Below the pieces are notes generated by a model that saw only the letters and a list, made by a program, of their open reading frames with translations, made no database searches and was not told where the DNA came from. Below are positions 49,088 through 60,606 of a stretch of DNA of 64,000 nt, piece after piece. Source of the DNA: Telopea speciosissima (lineage: Eukaryota > Streptophyta > Magnoliopsida > Proteales > Proteaceae); NCBI RefSeq assembly GCF_018873765.1, contig NC_057923.1:55484593-55548592 (forward strand). The letters run 5' to 3'. A program made the position numbers and the translations under genes. The number at the start of each line of letters is the position of its first letter. Within the stretch, counting starts at the first letter, position 1.

Positions 49088-49240
49088 GCATCCAACCGTC
49101 GGGCTGTGTAACACACATTCCTAGGCGTGCATCGAGATATGTGCGGCACAGGCCAACCCTTGGATGCCCCCTGGGGCATTCCCTGGGTGTTGTGCTTCTT
49201 GGAGAGGAGCCGGATCCCCAATCAAGCAGGCATGGGTTAA
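49088..49240. repeat. Palindromic repeat, copy 1
   Basis: Reads CCAACCGTCGGGCTGTG, ACACATTCCTAGGCGTGCAT, then GATATGTGCGGCACAGGCCAA: an imperfect self-complementary hairpin. The second copy, in the same orientation, lies at 49672-49825. Confidence 0.6.
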
Positions 49241-49671
49241 GTATCGGGTAATTCGTATTGGTTGATTTGTTTCAATATCGGCCATGACCATGGTTTTAGT
49301 AATTGGTATCGGTATCAGTCCGTGTAGGTCTGGATCGGACAAGTTTACTACTGTTTCCTTTGAAAATTTGAATTTTTTTTAAAAATATTTCTACCCTTAT
49401 TTGTACCAATTAACCGATAGGAGATCGACTAAGAATCAGTATCGATTTCCACTGATACAACAACAACTCATCCTTATCCCAACTAAATGGGGACGATTAC
49501 ATGGATCCTTCCAAAACAAAATAGGGAAACTAAGATCCACACAAAGGAAAAAGAAAGTAAGAAGAATGAAGAATAAAAATGAAGAAATGATATAAGTGCG
49601 GGTCCTTTGATATTTATTTATTATTATTTTTTTTTTGGGAAAGCGAGGAGGGAATATAGATAGGATCAGGA

Positions 49672-49825
49672 TCGTCTCCAGTGAGCAGGGAACACCCAGG
49701 GCGCTGCCAACCGTTGGATTGTGCCGCACACATCCCTAGGCATGCACCGAGATGTGTGTGGCACAGCTCAATCGCTAGATGCCCCCTGGCAACACCATGG
49801 GTGCACGCCTCCCTGGAGACGAGCT
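49672..49825. repeat. Palindromic repeat, copy 2
   Basis: CCAACCGTTGGATTGTGCCG and CACATCCCTAGGCATGCAC, then GATGTGTGTGGCACAGCTCA; matches copy 1 in order and spacing and ends GATGCCCCCTGG. Confidence 0.6.
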
Positions 49826-49986
49826 AAATTCATATAAATATAACTATGTTTAGTGAAATATAACTATGTTTAGTGAAATATAATGCTTCCTTATTTGACA
49901 CATATTAGTATATGAATAAATCCTTATGAATAAGGAGTAAGGAGTAACGACAAAAATATTTTTCCCTTGTTAGTTAAAAAAACAAT

Positions 49987-51756
49987 GGCAAATTTCATGA
50001 ACACCCCCTGTAACTATTTGAAATGGTAAATACACCCTAAATTTGATCAAAATGTCACAGATTATCCTTATTTTATATTTTTATTTCAACTTGGTCCACT
50101 CCGTTAGATATGTGTAGTTAAGTGACTGTTAACTCTTTTATAATGGCAAAATTATCCTTACCATAGGGTGAACTTTCTTTCATACCCATTTCCCCACTTC
50201 TTCTTTATTTTTCATTTAAATGACGAAATTACCCTTACTTGTGAAACCCATTTTCTTCCCTTCTTCTTCTCCTTCTTCTCCTTTTGCTGTTTCTTCCGCC
50301 GTCGCCACCACTGCCACCCCCTCCAGCCCTCCTTCTCTTGCACCCCTGCAACCCCGCCACCCCCTCCCCTTCGCTTCTTTTCGACTCGAGCGATCCCGAT
50401 TTCGATCTTTCTTGTTCCCTCGATCTCGCAACCTCGCCGAGTCCTGGGACTCTATCGGTAAATCTTCCTCTCTGGAGAGCTAAAAAAACACAACAATAAA
50501 CAAGAAACCGTCAAAATCAATTGAAAATGTTAAGGAATCTAGAAGTCACAGAGAAATTGGCCTGAGAAGTTCTAACCAGGTGAATCTCTCAAGCTGCTAC
50601 TTCTATGTCGCCGTCTCGATAATCCGTTCGCAGCCGCCATACTTCCTCTTCTAACTTCTATGTTCCTGTCCATCTCTTCTTATCTCTTCTCATCAAATCA
50701 ATCACATAAAACCCATCAATAACATATCTCTCTGTATCTGTCGGCGAGAGGAAGCTCGAAGCATCTTGGTTGTTTTCAGACGGGAAAAAGAAAGATGACT
50801 ATGGTGGTTGGGCGATTCCGGCCGACCAAGTCATCGACAAGAAAGGTTTTTCTTGTTTCAAGCCAAATCATTTATAATTTTCATTTACTCTGCTTTTGTG
50901 GAAGTAACAGAGAGGAAGGAGGAGAGGATAGCACGGAAGAAAGTATGGATGAAGAAGAGGACGAAGATTCTGGTGTGCCGCTTCCACGGAAGTCTTATCC
51001 ATCATCGTCTTCTCCAACAGAAGTGTTATCCACCAACGAAGGTTGTTAGGACAGCCCCAACGTGGAAGGTCGCCGATGAAATGATCGGAGTCTAAGTTCC
51101 AAGAAAAGCTCGATCAGGTAGAGTTTGCGTGAGAGTGATAGGGGACTAATTGGATTTTTTTTTATAGTACTTAACTGTGGAATTTATCGGATTTTTTCTG
51201 AGCCGTTGAACTTTTGCTCTTTGCAGCCTCCACTAAAAGGTCGCACGAATGTTGGGTGTCAGGTAGTCTGGCAAGTGGAGACTGGGCGGAGCAGATTCAC
51301 CGGCAAGCTTCTACTTCGCCGGCGCGGCTGAATGCCACAGCACCATCACCAGCTCCGATCTCGCCGTCTTCATCCAATGTTTAAGTCCGGAAGATGGTTC
51401 GTTACTTCAAGTTGCTGTCTTTCCTTGAGGGCGCCAGAGAAGGAGAACTGGAGGGGGTGGCGGGGTTGAAGGGGAGTAAGAGAAGGAGGGCTGGATTGGG
51501 TGGCGGTGGTGGTGGTGATGGCGGCAACGGAAGAAACAGCAAAAGGAGAAGGAGAAGAAGAAGAAGAAGGGGAGAAAAAAGGAATAAAATGATGGAATTT
51601 TAGTAATTTTTATTTAAATTACTAAGAGGGTAAAATCGACATTTTATCTTTAAAGATAACTTTGCTTAACGTTAGGGGGAAAATTGACATTTTGATAAAA
51701 TTTAGGATGTACTTACCATTTCAAATAGTTATAAGAAATATCTGTGAAATTTACCC
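49987..51756. mobile_element. Long-TIR, Mutator-like non-autonomous element 1
   Basis: Left GGCAAATTTCATGAACACCC and right (reverse complement) GGTAAATTTCACAGATATT share the following AACTATTTGAAATGGTAA and continue inverted for several hundred bases, including the CTTCTTCC(G)CCGTCGCC / GGCGGCAACGGAAGAAAC arms. Flanks AAAAACAAT and AAAAACAAA match 8 of 9. The centre is GC-rich with short exon-like frames but no transposase. Confidence 0.65.
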
Positions 51757-53164
51757 AAAAACAAAAAACAAACCTTATGCAAAATAGACAATATGGTTGA
51801 GTTGGGCACTAGATTATTTATGTACCCTGTCAAGAAATTCTCTGCTATCCATTATCAAAAATAAATTATTCAATTATTTTATCTACGTGGCAAACAATAG
51901 AAGGTATATGAGAGGATTCCTATAATGGATGTATAATAACCCCTTTTTTTCAAATATTTATCTAGATGATTCTCGATATATTACAATAAAAATCTCTTTT
52001 TAATTTTTTTTAATATTGACAATATCAATGAGAAATGTTCTTATATTGTAAATCAATAAAAATATCAAGAAATGTTTTTTTTTTGTTTTTGTTTTTGTTG
52101 CTCTCTTAGGTCACACCAATGGCAACAAGTAAACAATATCGTCTAGATAAGGCTCACATATTCAAGAGAGGAGAGAGAAAATAAAAAAAAAAAAGATTAT
52201 GAGAGAACATATGGTAAGTTAGCTATGTGATTTTTTTTTCTTTCTAAATTATAAATGTATTTTATAGGGAAAATATTATTTACAAGGTTCCATTGAGGGA
52301 GGCTTATTCTAACTTCTAAGTAATATTAGTATTTTGTCGATTTGATGTTGAATAGATAGAGAACTCTTTGAAATGCCTACATGTGACGTTTTATGGTTTA
52401 CTTCAATATGACTACCATTTTATAGATTTCTCTCATGTATTTTTAGGGGAAAATGTTCTTTCGCAGGCCACGCCTAGACACAGTTGGAGAGGTGGGTGGA
52501 TGGGGGGGGGGGAATGACCACCCCGTCCCCATGAAAGGCGAAAATCCTGCGTTTGAGATGCTAAAGCACGTGCTCACATTGGCTGCCGCACGCACATGGC
52601 CCCTATGCTCCCCCTATTTTTAATTAACCAAATCCATAGAATGAAATAAAGTGAAATTTCCCTATAATTTCCAAATGTAAGACGAGGGTCCTGAACTGCA
52701 TATAATGACTACACACCAAAATTCAAGGTCAACATCACCTTATTTGCCATGTCATCTAAAACCATATTTACACGCATTATGTTCAATATATTTCCAAATA
52801 TCCAGTATGTTGCAGTTTTTGTCATTGTTGGAAAATTAGGTTTTTTGACTTGACTCATCTATTTTAAATCTTTCTTATTTCTTTTAATAATTCAATTCCT
52901 TCTTCTCCTTCTCCGAGTGAAGAGGGACTAAGGCTTTGATTACTTCACAAGTGAGAAGGAAAAAAAAAAACAGGAACTAAACCTGGGCAAGTATTCATGA
53001 CTTATGACCAGGTTTCATGTTTTATTTTACTCGACTCGCCCGAGTCAAAACCTAATTTTTCAACTATGAGTTTTGGTGTCAATGAAATTCTATTAATAAC
53101 CCCGTTGATGGCACATACTATGAGTGTGGTAAATTTCAATGTACATAGGGGCAGAGAGGTCATT

Positions 53165-53169
53165 TCATG

Positions 53170-53202
<33 letters not shown>
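53165..53202. repeat. (GA)n microsatellite
   Basis: GA dinucleotide run in the spacer. Confidence 0.85.
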
Positions 53203-53203
<1 letters not shown>

Positions 53204-53444
53204 ATACCCTCTACTAGCGGCTCAAAGAGTCTTTTCCTATATCTATATAAGGAGAAGGTTCCCTGAAAGGCAGAAGCGCCAACAAGGGTGGGATTTATGC
53301 CTTTCATGGAGGGAGGGGTAATCATTTCGTACCCCTCTGTGTTTGGGTGCAAGGCCGCACTGCCTTTCAAGTTCTTTTTCCCATTTATTTATGTGGAAGT
53401 GTGGAACTATAAAATGTTTATACAATTATTAAAAAATCAACTTT

Positions 53445-53700
53445 TTTTTTTTTGCTGATAAAGAAACTTATTTATTAGAGCATGCCCAATGCGAGGCATC
53501 CAATTTACAAAGATCAGATAACCAAGGAGTGGAAAGCGGCCAAGAAATCTCGCTCGCACAAGACCAGGCCTCCTTTATAATCCTTAAAAGAGGCGAGGCG
53601 TCAGAATTGATTATGAAGAAGCCCATTTGGGAAAGAGGGGGGGGGGGTGACCCTTGGGCTTGAACAATGGGCCTGTGATCACCCAGATGCACCTTAGCCG
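53445..53700 (-). mobile_element. 5'-truncated LINE 3' end
   Basis: T-run at 53443-53455 is the tail of a minus-strand LINE. The frame 53692-53468 reads GFFIINSDASPLL, then a Trp/Ser/Cys-rich C-terminus typical of the RNase H-like end of plant LINE ORF2. A G-run interrupts its 5' part. Confidence 0.5.
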
Positions 53701-53785
53701 CCCTTCTGAAAAGTCAACTTTGGCTTCTTTAGTTTCCCAATTGAAAAATACAAGTACACCTTATTTAGGAACATAGCTTACAGAA

Positions 53786-55107
53786 GGGAAAATTTCACAG
53801 ATACCCCCTGTAAGTATCCAATATATCACGGATATACCAAATTTTGATAAAATATCATAGACACCCCCTACTTTATGACTTTACTTCAACTTAGTCCACT
53901 CTGCAGTTAAGTAACTGTTAACTCTTTTTAAATGGCAAAATTACCCTTACCATAGTATGAACTCCCCATAATACCCTTAAGGTAAAACCCCAAATGTGGA
54001 CCATTTCACTTAGACCAAACCGATCAAACCAAAACAAAAAACAAAACAAAACCCTAATTTTCCATTTTCAAAAGCAAGAGATTCTCCATCGTCAATCTGG
54101 GCTGCTATCAACACTCCCTTTGCCGAGGCCATACGGAGAGGCAGATGTACCACAGTGGCGACCAGAACGGCGATGGCGATGGCGATTGGAGCAGGAGGAG
54201 GGTCAAAGAATGTAGGGAAAGAGATGAGATTCAGAGGGAAACGGAAGAGACCGTGGGGGGAGATTTGCAACGGAGATCAAAAACCCATGGAAGAAGACAA
54301 GTGTGTGGTTGGGAGTTTTCCCCCCACTTTTTATTCTTTTCCATATTATGTATTGATTATTGTATAAGCTTTGCGATCTGGAGGTAGGTGGTGGTGTTTT
54401 GGGGGGAGGATTGGATCTAGATTGGAGTTGTGGTCTGCTGAACTGTTGTATCTTACCCATCTTTTTTATTGTACAGAAGAACATAGAAAATTCTAATTCA
54501 ATGAATGAGAAAGAGAAATTGCAATCTCTACTTGGCATCTTCACCCTCCCCCTCTCTCACTCTGACTTCTCTTGTATATTATTGTTTGTAAAATTATGAT
54601 GCAACGACTTGAGAAGAACAACGATGAATAATTTTCTTTTCTGGTTTTGGTAAGGGAGATTTGAGTGTCTTTTTGTGATGGGTTCAGATTCCTTGCTCGA
54701 GCTGCTATTTTTCCATCTGTAGGAAACAAGAACAGAGGAGCAGAGTCATAAATAGCTTTTCAGGATTGTGCAACGTAAACTGGAGGGCCCCATTAACAAA
54801 CGATTTGAGCCAAAACCCAGAACCAGATGCCTGTGAAGAAGAAGAGGTTTCTCGCCTTAGGTTTGGCAGAACGATTTCCTTTCTCTTGAACGGCAAGTGA
54901 GAAGAAGAGGGTTTTGTTTTTGAAACAGAGCTGGCCTTGGTCGGTTTGTTTAACTAATGGGATTATGGGGTTAAAATGGATATTTTAACTTTAGGTGCTG
55001 ACGGTGCTTAACATTAGGGGGAACCCGGGGAAGGTTGATATTTTGCCAAAGTGTAGCATGTCCGTGATATATTGAATACTTACAGGGGGTGTCCGTGTAA
55101 TTTTCCC
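53786..55107. mobile_element. Long-TIR, Mutator-like non-autonomous element 2
   Basis: Left GGGAAAATTTCACAGATACC and right (reverse complement) GGGAAAATTACACGGACACC both lead into CCCTGTAAGTAT and ATATATCACGGA. The ends are the same family as element 1. The 1.3-kb interior holds GC-rich exon-like DNA (54.1-54.3 kb). No convincing target duplication was found. Confidence 0.65.
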
Positions 55108-56575
55108 TACTTAGAATAACCATCCAATGAGCAATTTGACCAAAACAATGGTCCAAGTGGCTAAAATATGTACCACAAACATTTGGCCAAAACAATGGTC
55201 CAATTCTCGGCTATTGTTTTGTGTCTTCTTGTTTTCAAAAAAAAATTTCTTTGAAGGTTTTGTATTCCTTTACTAAAGTTTCAAAACTTTATTTTGTTTT
55301 GGCTGAAGCATGATATGCGAGTTGGAGACTTTGGTCCTCTTTGTTCACTTGATTTTGGATCTATTTGACATACCATATGGTAGAGATGATTAGGAACATA
55401 TAGCAACCCCTTCTTATGTGGGTCTTGCTAGAGTTAATGATAGATATAGGAGTCCAATCATAAGGTCACATTAGCATTGAAGAGGGGATTCTCGCTTCTC
55501 TGCCAGTAAAGGAAAACTTAGAATCATGGTGAAGAGAGAATCTCAAGTTATAATCATGTTTCACATGGTTTGGTTTTCGAAAAGAGACTTTGCATAGTTT
55601 TTAAGTTAGGATTCAATTTCTATTTGCCCATACTAAAGAGAGAATCTCCTCACCAAGGAGATTTGAACCCTTTGATTAATATGTGGGAAAAAAAAACTAT
55701 CATATACAATGGAGGTGGGTGGGAGTTAATGAGAGAAACAAGAGTCCAATCACAAGGTCATATAACCAGTTAATAGAAGAATCTCTCTTCTCCACAAATC
55801 AAGGAAAACTTATCTTGGAATGCAAGAAAAGAAAAACAAATTCACAAAAACTCATTACAAACTTTTTGCCGAATTATTATTGTCAAAAATGTTATTTTTT
55901 CAAACATCATAAGGCATGTATTCTACCATGTGGACAAATGATATGTCAATTCCGACCGTTGGACAAAGAGGACTTGATTTAGATCAACCATGTGTCAAAT
56001 TTCATCATTGAATTTATCAAATACCCTCTCGTGTTGGCCTGCTTCCTGTGTGTTAAAACAGTTAAAAGAAGAAAGAGACAATGTTTAGCTTGGTTCTATT
56101 GAGTTCAACCTGCATCCACGGTGAAGGTGAGTTTCCACTATTGAGGTTTGAAGGAATTACAAGCCTTAATATAAGAGGACAATTGAGTAGTTGAAGAGAC
56201 TGTGCCTCTAGTCAAAGAAACCTGATGTACAATGCTTCTAGGTTTTATATCAAGATATATGTTACATCTACAATTCTCATCACTAGTCCTATGTCCTAAC
56301 CGCCTACCGTGCAGAGCCTTATCTTGATCAACATCGTTGAGCTGGTTCCTATCGGTTGGATAGAGAAAGGGCGAGTGTATTACTGATACCGTGTATGTCC
56401 ATGCATATGTATCAGTACTTTAGACAATACTATGCGTTCTCCCAACGCTAAGTGAACAAACGATTTAGATTAAAAAAACTGTAAAAATAGATGATTCAGA
56501 TTTATCATATGATTTTAAAAAATGGCACATCCTTTGTTACACGGATGACTATCCATATTTTAGATAAATAAAAAG
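55108..56575. other. AT-rich spacer
   Basis: No recognisable exon or element. A tandem-like pair of related stretches (GAGAGAATCTC..AAGGTCA words at 55.45-55.55 and 55.63-55.80 kb) may be an old local duplication. Confidence 0.35.
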
Positions 56576-58102
56576 AGCAAATTACATGCACCTCTAGTGT
56601 TTGAAACAATAATAAAACATCCCCGTAGTTTCAACATTTACATGGATCTCCTCTGGATGATCATGGGACTTACAAATAAGTCATTTCCATTAAGCTGAAA
56701 CCGTTAGTGTTGTTAAACATTTAAAAACGGCCCCACTGTGCATACATGGCCGCAGGATGGCTCAGCAGCCGTGTAGTGCACAGCAGCAGATAAAAATTCA
56801 TGTTCCATTGTCATCTTCCTCCATCTATCTCTTTCTTCTCCGGCAATCTGCGAACCTCCTATCATCGCAGGAGATCTGCTAGTGAGGGAGCTCCACTTTG
56901 CTGCTGCTATAACTCTACTCGCCAGCGATATTGAAGAGAAGAGCTCCACTCTACTGCTGCTATAAATCTCCAAACCGGCTCTTCTATGCCCCTCTGTCCT
57001 CTCTGACAATATACGAGGGAGCAGCTCCATCTTCTCTCCGGCGATCAATAGTTCATCGGAGGAAGTGCTTCTAAGTTCAAAGAAATCTCTGTATCTTCGA
57101 CTCATAAAAACAAAACCAGCCAGGAGAAAGAAACAAAACAAATACAAAAAAAATTTCGATCATAATCTTGGGCCAGGGACTAGCGCATGGTTTTTAAAAT
57201 TGGATAATAACCTAGGAGAAAAAAGAGCCAAATCCAGGAGAAAATGCTCTTGAAGAATAAATTAAAATAAACATATATTTGATCAGAAATCCCAATATTT
57301 GCGTATGCAAATCAGAGGGAAGACTCCAGTTTAACACCACAAACAATGTGGGCAAACATTCAAAGCGTTAATTTTTTTTTTGGGGGGGGTGTTGGGGAAA
57401 TAGGTGAAAATTTAATAATTTCAGAGGGTTAAAAGTTAAAAACACTCAGTAAACCCAGAAACCAGATTCCTACGAACTAACCAGCACCAGAAAAAACACA
57501 TAAAACCAGAGCCTCAAAACCAGAAACAGAGTACAATGACAACGAATCCCAGATCCATTTTTGAACTCAAAGCAACATTTGACGCTAGCCCTCATAAAAC
57601 CATCTCCAAAGAACATCAAGAAACAGAAGAAAAAAGACCCAAATTGGAAAGAAACCCAGAAACCCAATTGTGTTAAACTCTAGAAACTGAACTCCATATT
57701 ATTAACCACTCAAACAACGTTCAAACTAAGTAAACTGTCCAACAAAAGAACGCTTTTTTGAAGGTTTGTAAACACCGAAGTGGATTGTTAGGGTTTTTAT
57801 ATAGAACTCAGATGTCTTCGGCTGGGCCTACTTACTGGTGCTACAGATGCAGTCGGTTCGCAGGATGAGGAAGAAGAAGAAGATTTTGGGATTTTAGGTT
57901 TAAGGATGTAAAATGGGTAAATGGGATTTTTTGTTTGGAGGAGAAGATGTATATAATGGTAAAATGGTGTTTCATTTTAGTCACTAATGTAAAATGGGTA
58001 AAACTGTCTTTTACCTTTCAAAACTAACACCTCATTAACACCATCAGCTATCAAGGGGAAATATGTAAATGTTAAAATTACTTGGGGTGCATGTAATTTG
58101 CT
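56576..58102. mobile_element. Long-TIR, Mutator-like non-autonomous element 3
   Basis: Left AGCAAATTACATGCACC matches the right end's reverse complement exactly for 17 bases, and inner parts continue in inverted order (AACATTTACAT; GTTAGTGTTG / TGGTGTTAATG). Flanks are A-rich and match 7 of 9. The interior includes an arginine/serine-rich GC-rich block (56.75-57.08 kb). Confidence 0.6.
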
Positions 58103-58136
58103 AAAAAAAATGGAATCCCTATAGGTCTAGTGTCAA

Positions 58137-58555
58137 ATCCTAGTCCGAACCGTTAAGACTGATCGATACTGATCGAAAAAACCCAAGACTGAACCGAACC
58201 GATCCTTATTGGGTTGGTTTTGGAATGGGGTATGACGGGATCGGTTGAAAATCGGACCGCACTGGATCGATCGATAACAAACTGAAAATCAAACCGAATG
58301 AAACCGATAAAAAAATAATGAGTATAAGATTATGAATAATTGAATTGATTTCAATTTTAGTGAGCAAAGAAAAAGAAACCGAGCCCAAACTTGTTTAATA
58401 AAACCCGTTATCATAAACTGAAACCGACAAAACCAAATCACACCGAAACTGAAACCAAGCCGAAACCGAAAAGTCCTTATTGGTTCGGTTTCGATTTCCC
58501 TAAAAGCCATACTGAAACCAAAAAGACCAGACCGAACCGATCGATTAACACCCCT
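58137..58555. repeat. CCGAACCGAT-type degenerate element
   Basis: Dense AACCGAACCGATC, GAAACCGA and GGTTCGGTTTCG words, and a right end TTAACACCCCTA resembling the ends of the hAT-like MITE at 27140-27431. No target duplication visible. Confidence 0.5.
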
Positions 58556-58892
58556 ATCTAACTCTATGAGACTAGAAATCAAAGTTAAAGGATAAAACAC
58601 CCTCCACGTTGCCAAGGGTAAAGTATTTCCATGGGGGTGCAGCGATCATTTTACACGTCTTATGCCTAGACGCAGGGCAGTACACTGCCCGCACCCAGGT
58701 AGCATTCTTTCTCCAAAAGAAACAAAAGAGAAAAATGGAATCCCATCAATCTTAAAGAGAGAGAGATGTGACACATCAGCAATAAATACTTAGGCTTCAG
58801 GATTAAGAAGAGCGGAAAGAGTAAGGCTTGTAAGACACCGGCTTACTTTACCATAAAAAAAAGATACCGGCTTGAAATATAATCAAGCATAA

Positions 58893-59075
58893 TTCAGCCC
58901 CCCCAATCGTTATCGTCTACAGTTCCCTGATCGGTGTGGTTCCCTAGTTCCTCTCATAAGAGGGAATGGGACCCACCTGGGCACCTGATCGAACACTCTA
59001 CCTGGGTGGGGTCCACCCTCCTCTTGTGAGAGGCACTAGGGAACCGCATAGGAAAAAAATTCGCCCCCCCCTCTT
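58893..59075. repeat. Foldback repeat
   Basis: Arms GGTTCCCTAGTTCCTCTCAT..AGAGGGAATGGGACCCACC and GGTGGGGTCCACCCTCCTCT..GTGAGAGGCACTAGGGAACC are inverted partners around a ~30-bp centre. No coding frame. Confidence 0.7.
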
Positions 59076-60048
59076 ATTTTCATTCATATAGTTTGTATAT
59101 GCATGTATAGAATGCTTTAACCCCTCCATATGAAAATAATTTTGGCCTGCCCCAGTGCCACTTATACCAATAGTATAGACCTTGGATTGTTTTGGCCAGG
59201 TCTTAGTATGGATCTCGCGTTCACCCTTATAACTTCTAATCCTCAAACTACACTTCTCAAAAAAACAAAAAGAAAAAAGAGAATGTGATGACTTCCTAGA
59301 CTTTGTGTGGTAACCATCTAAGTTATTGGTTCGATTATGAAGTTACCGATTAAGTTATTGGTCTCCAAATAGTTCCAAGACCGATAGATCAATTAGGAAC
59401 CATTGGAACCAGAATTCATCCAAATCTTAACATTATACATTATATAATTTATAAGACTAAGGTCATGAGAACTAAAGTCAAGCCATTATTTTTATTTTTT
59501 GTCTTTAAATTTTGATTGATACCTTTTATCTCATATATTATTTTACTAGAGATTCGACTGTAATTTAAAGGTCCATTTTGGAATGCTAATATAAGAATAT
59601 GCCTTAAATAATCCTGATTTATAACGGTGGTTGTGTTCATACTTATTAATTGAATATAAAACAACACGTAATATGGACTAGTTCCATGATTTGAGGGAAA
59701 AAAAAATTTGGTATGTCCAACAAAACCACATCACTTGGAATAAAAAAATCAGATGGATTCAATAGGCTGGTTTTGAAAGTTAAGAGATTTAGAACCGACC
59801 CATGCACCTATTTTTGAGTTCAGTTGGGGAACCGAAATCGAATTGAAGTTAGAAACTAAGGTTAAAAAAAATTCAGGATAAATTCTAATCGATTCTATGC
59901 TTGTGCTCTATGAATTGCAAATATTAAGATTTTCATAAAGTTCAGGCATATTTGAGCAGTGGCTGAATGTGAAAATCATGAAACCATCTCTCTGGGGAGG
60001 CGTACCATCTTAACCACCATGCATTCATGCATCAAGCTTAATTACAGC

Positions 60049-60231
60049 TCAGAAAAAGCAATCATCATCATCATCATCAGCATCATCATAAGAAGAAGAA
60101 GCAGAAGTAGGTCTACCTGGAAGTAAAAGTTCGATGACAGCCCAAGCCAAAATAAAACGACAGTTCTGATCATCCAAACATCTTAATTTGGATGCGAGGG
60201 AGAGGAGATCTACCTCGAAGGAACAGGTCAA
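60049..60231 (-). other. Small unassigned ORF
   Basis: Sixty codons, MTCSFEVDLLSLASKLRCLD with a hydrophobic middle and an Asp-rich, ATC-repeat-coded tail. It lies ~375 bp downstream of the WEB gene on the same strand and has no recognised domain. Could be a small peptide gene, a terminal exon or chance. Confidence 0.25.
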
Positions 60232-60426
60232 TCATATAACCCAAGCCTAATCCCATGTACTCTGCCCATTGAGTGTGTAATACCATTTTCAGAATGCACT
60301 AGATCAGGTGTTCTTGAAAACAATCTTGAGAACTATATATTTATACATCAGAACTCTGTTTAAGGCCTCACAGCCGAATTAACAGTATCATAAACATCCT
60401 TACAAACCAAGATCCATAACTAATAA

Positions 60427-60482
60427 AAGGGCATACCCAGTGCACGAGGCTCCCGCCATTGCAGGCTCTGGGGAGGGTCATA
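60427..60482 (-). mobile_element. Au-type SINE-like fragment
   Basis: Plus strand reads GGCATACCCAGTGCACGAGG, then GCTCCCGCCATTGCAGG, then CTCTGGGGAGGGTC: the same family as 15415-15550, only the end block retained. It lies in the 3' flank of the WEB gene. Confidence 0.5.
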
Positions 60483-60606
60483 ACTAATAAGATGTGAAAT
60501 ACAAACAAGTAAAAACAAGCAGACACAATTCAGAACAGGAAGAGACTGAAAAAAAAAGACAAAAAAAGAAAGAAGAGTTGGCAACAAGAAGTAAATGTAT
60601 TCACCA

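Noticed and set aside
50168..50500. Overlapping Ser/Pro/Leu-rich ORFs as genes
   Set aside because: They come from pyrimidine-rich DNA in a long terminal inverted repeat; the same frames appear inverted near 51.4-51.6 kb.
53786..55107. A clean 9-bp TSD for long-TIR element 2
   Set aside because: Flanks CTTACAGAA and TACTTAGAA agree only in the last four bases.
56713..57147. 144-codon minus-strand ORF as a gene
   Set aside because: It sits inside long-TIR element 3 and has no known domain; a captured fragment is possible but a native gene is not supported.
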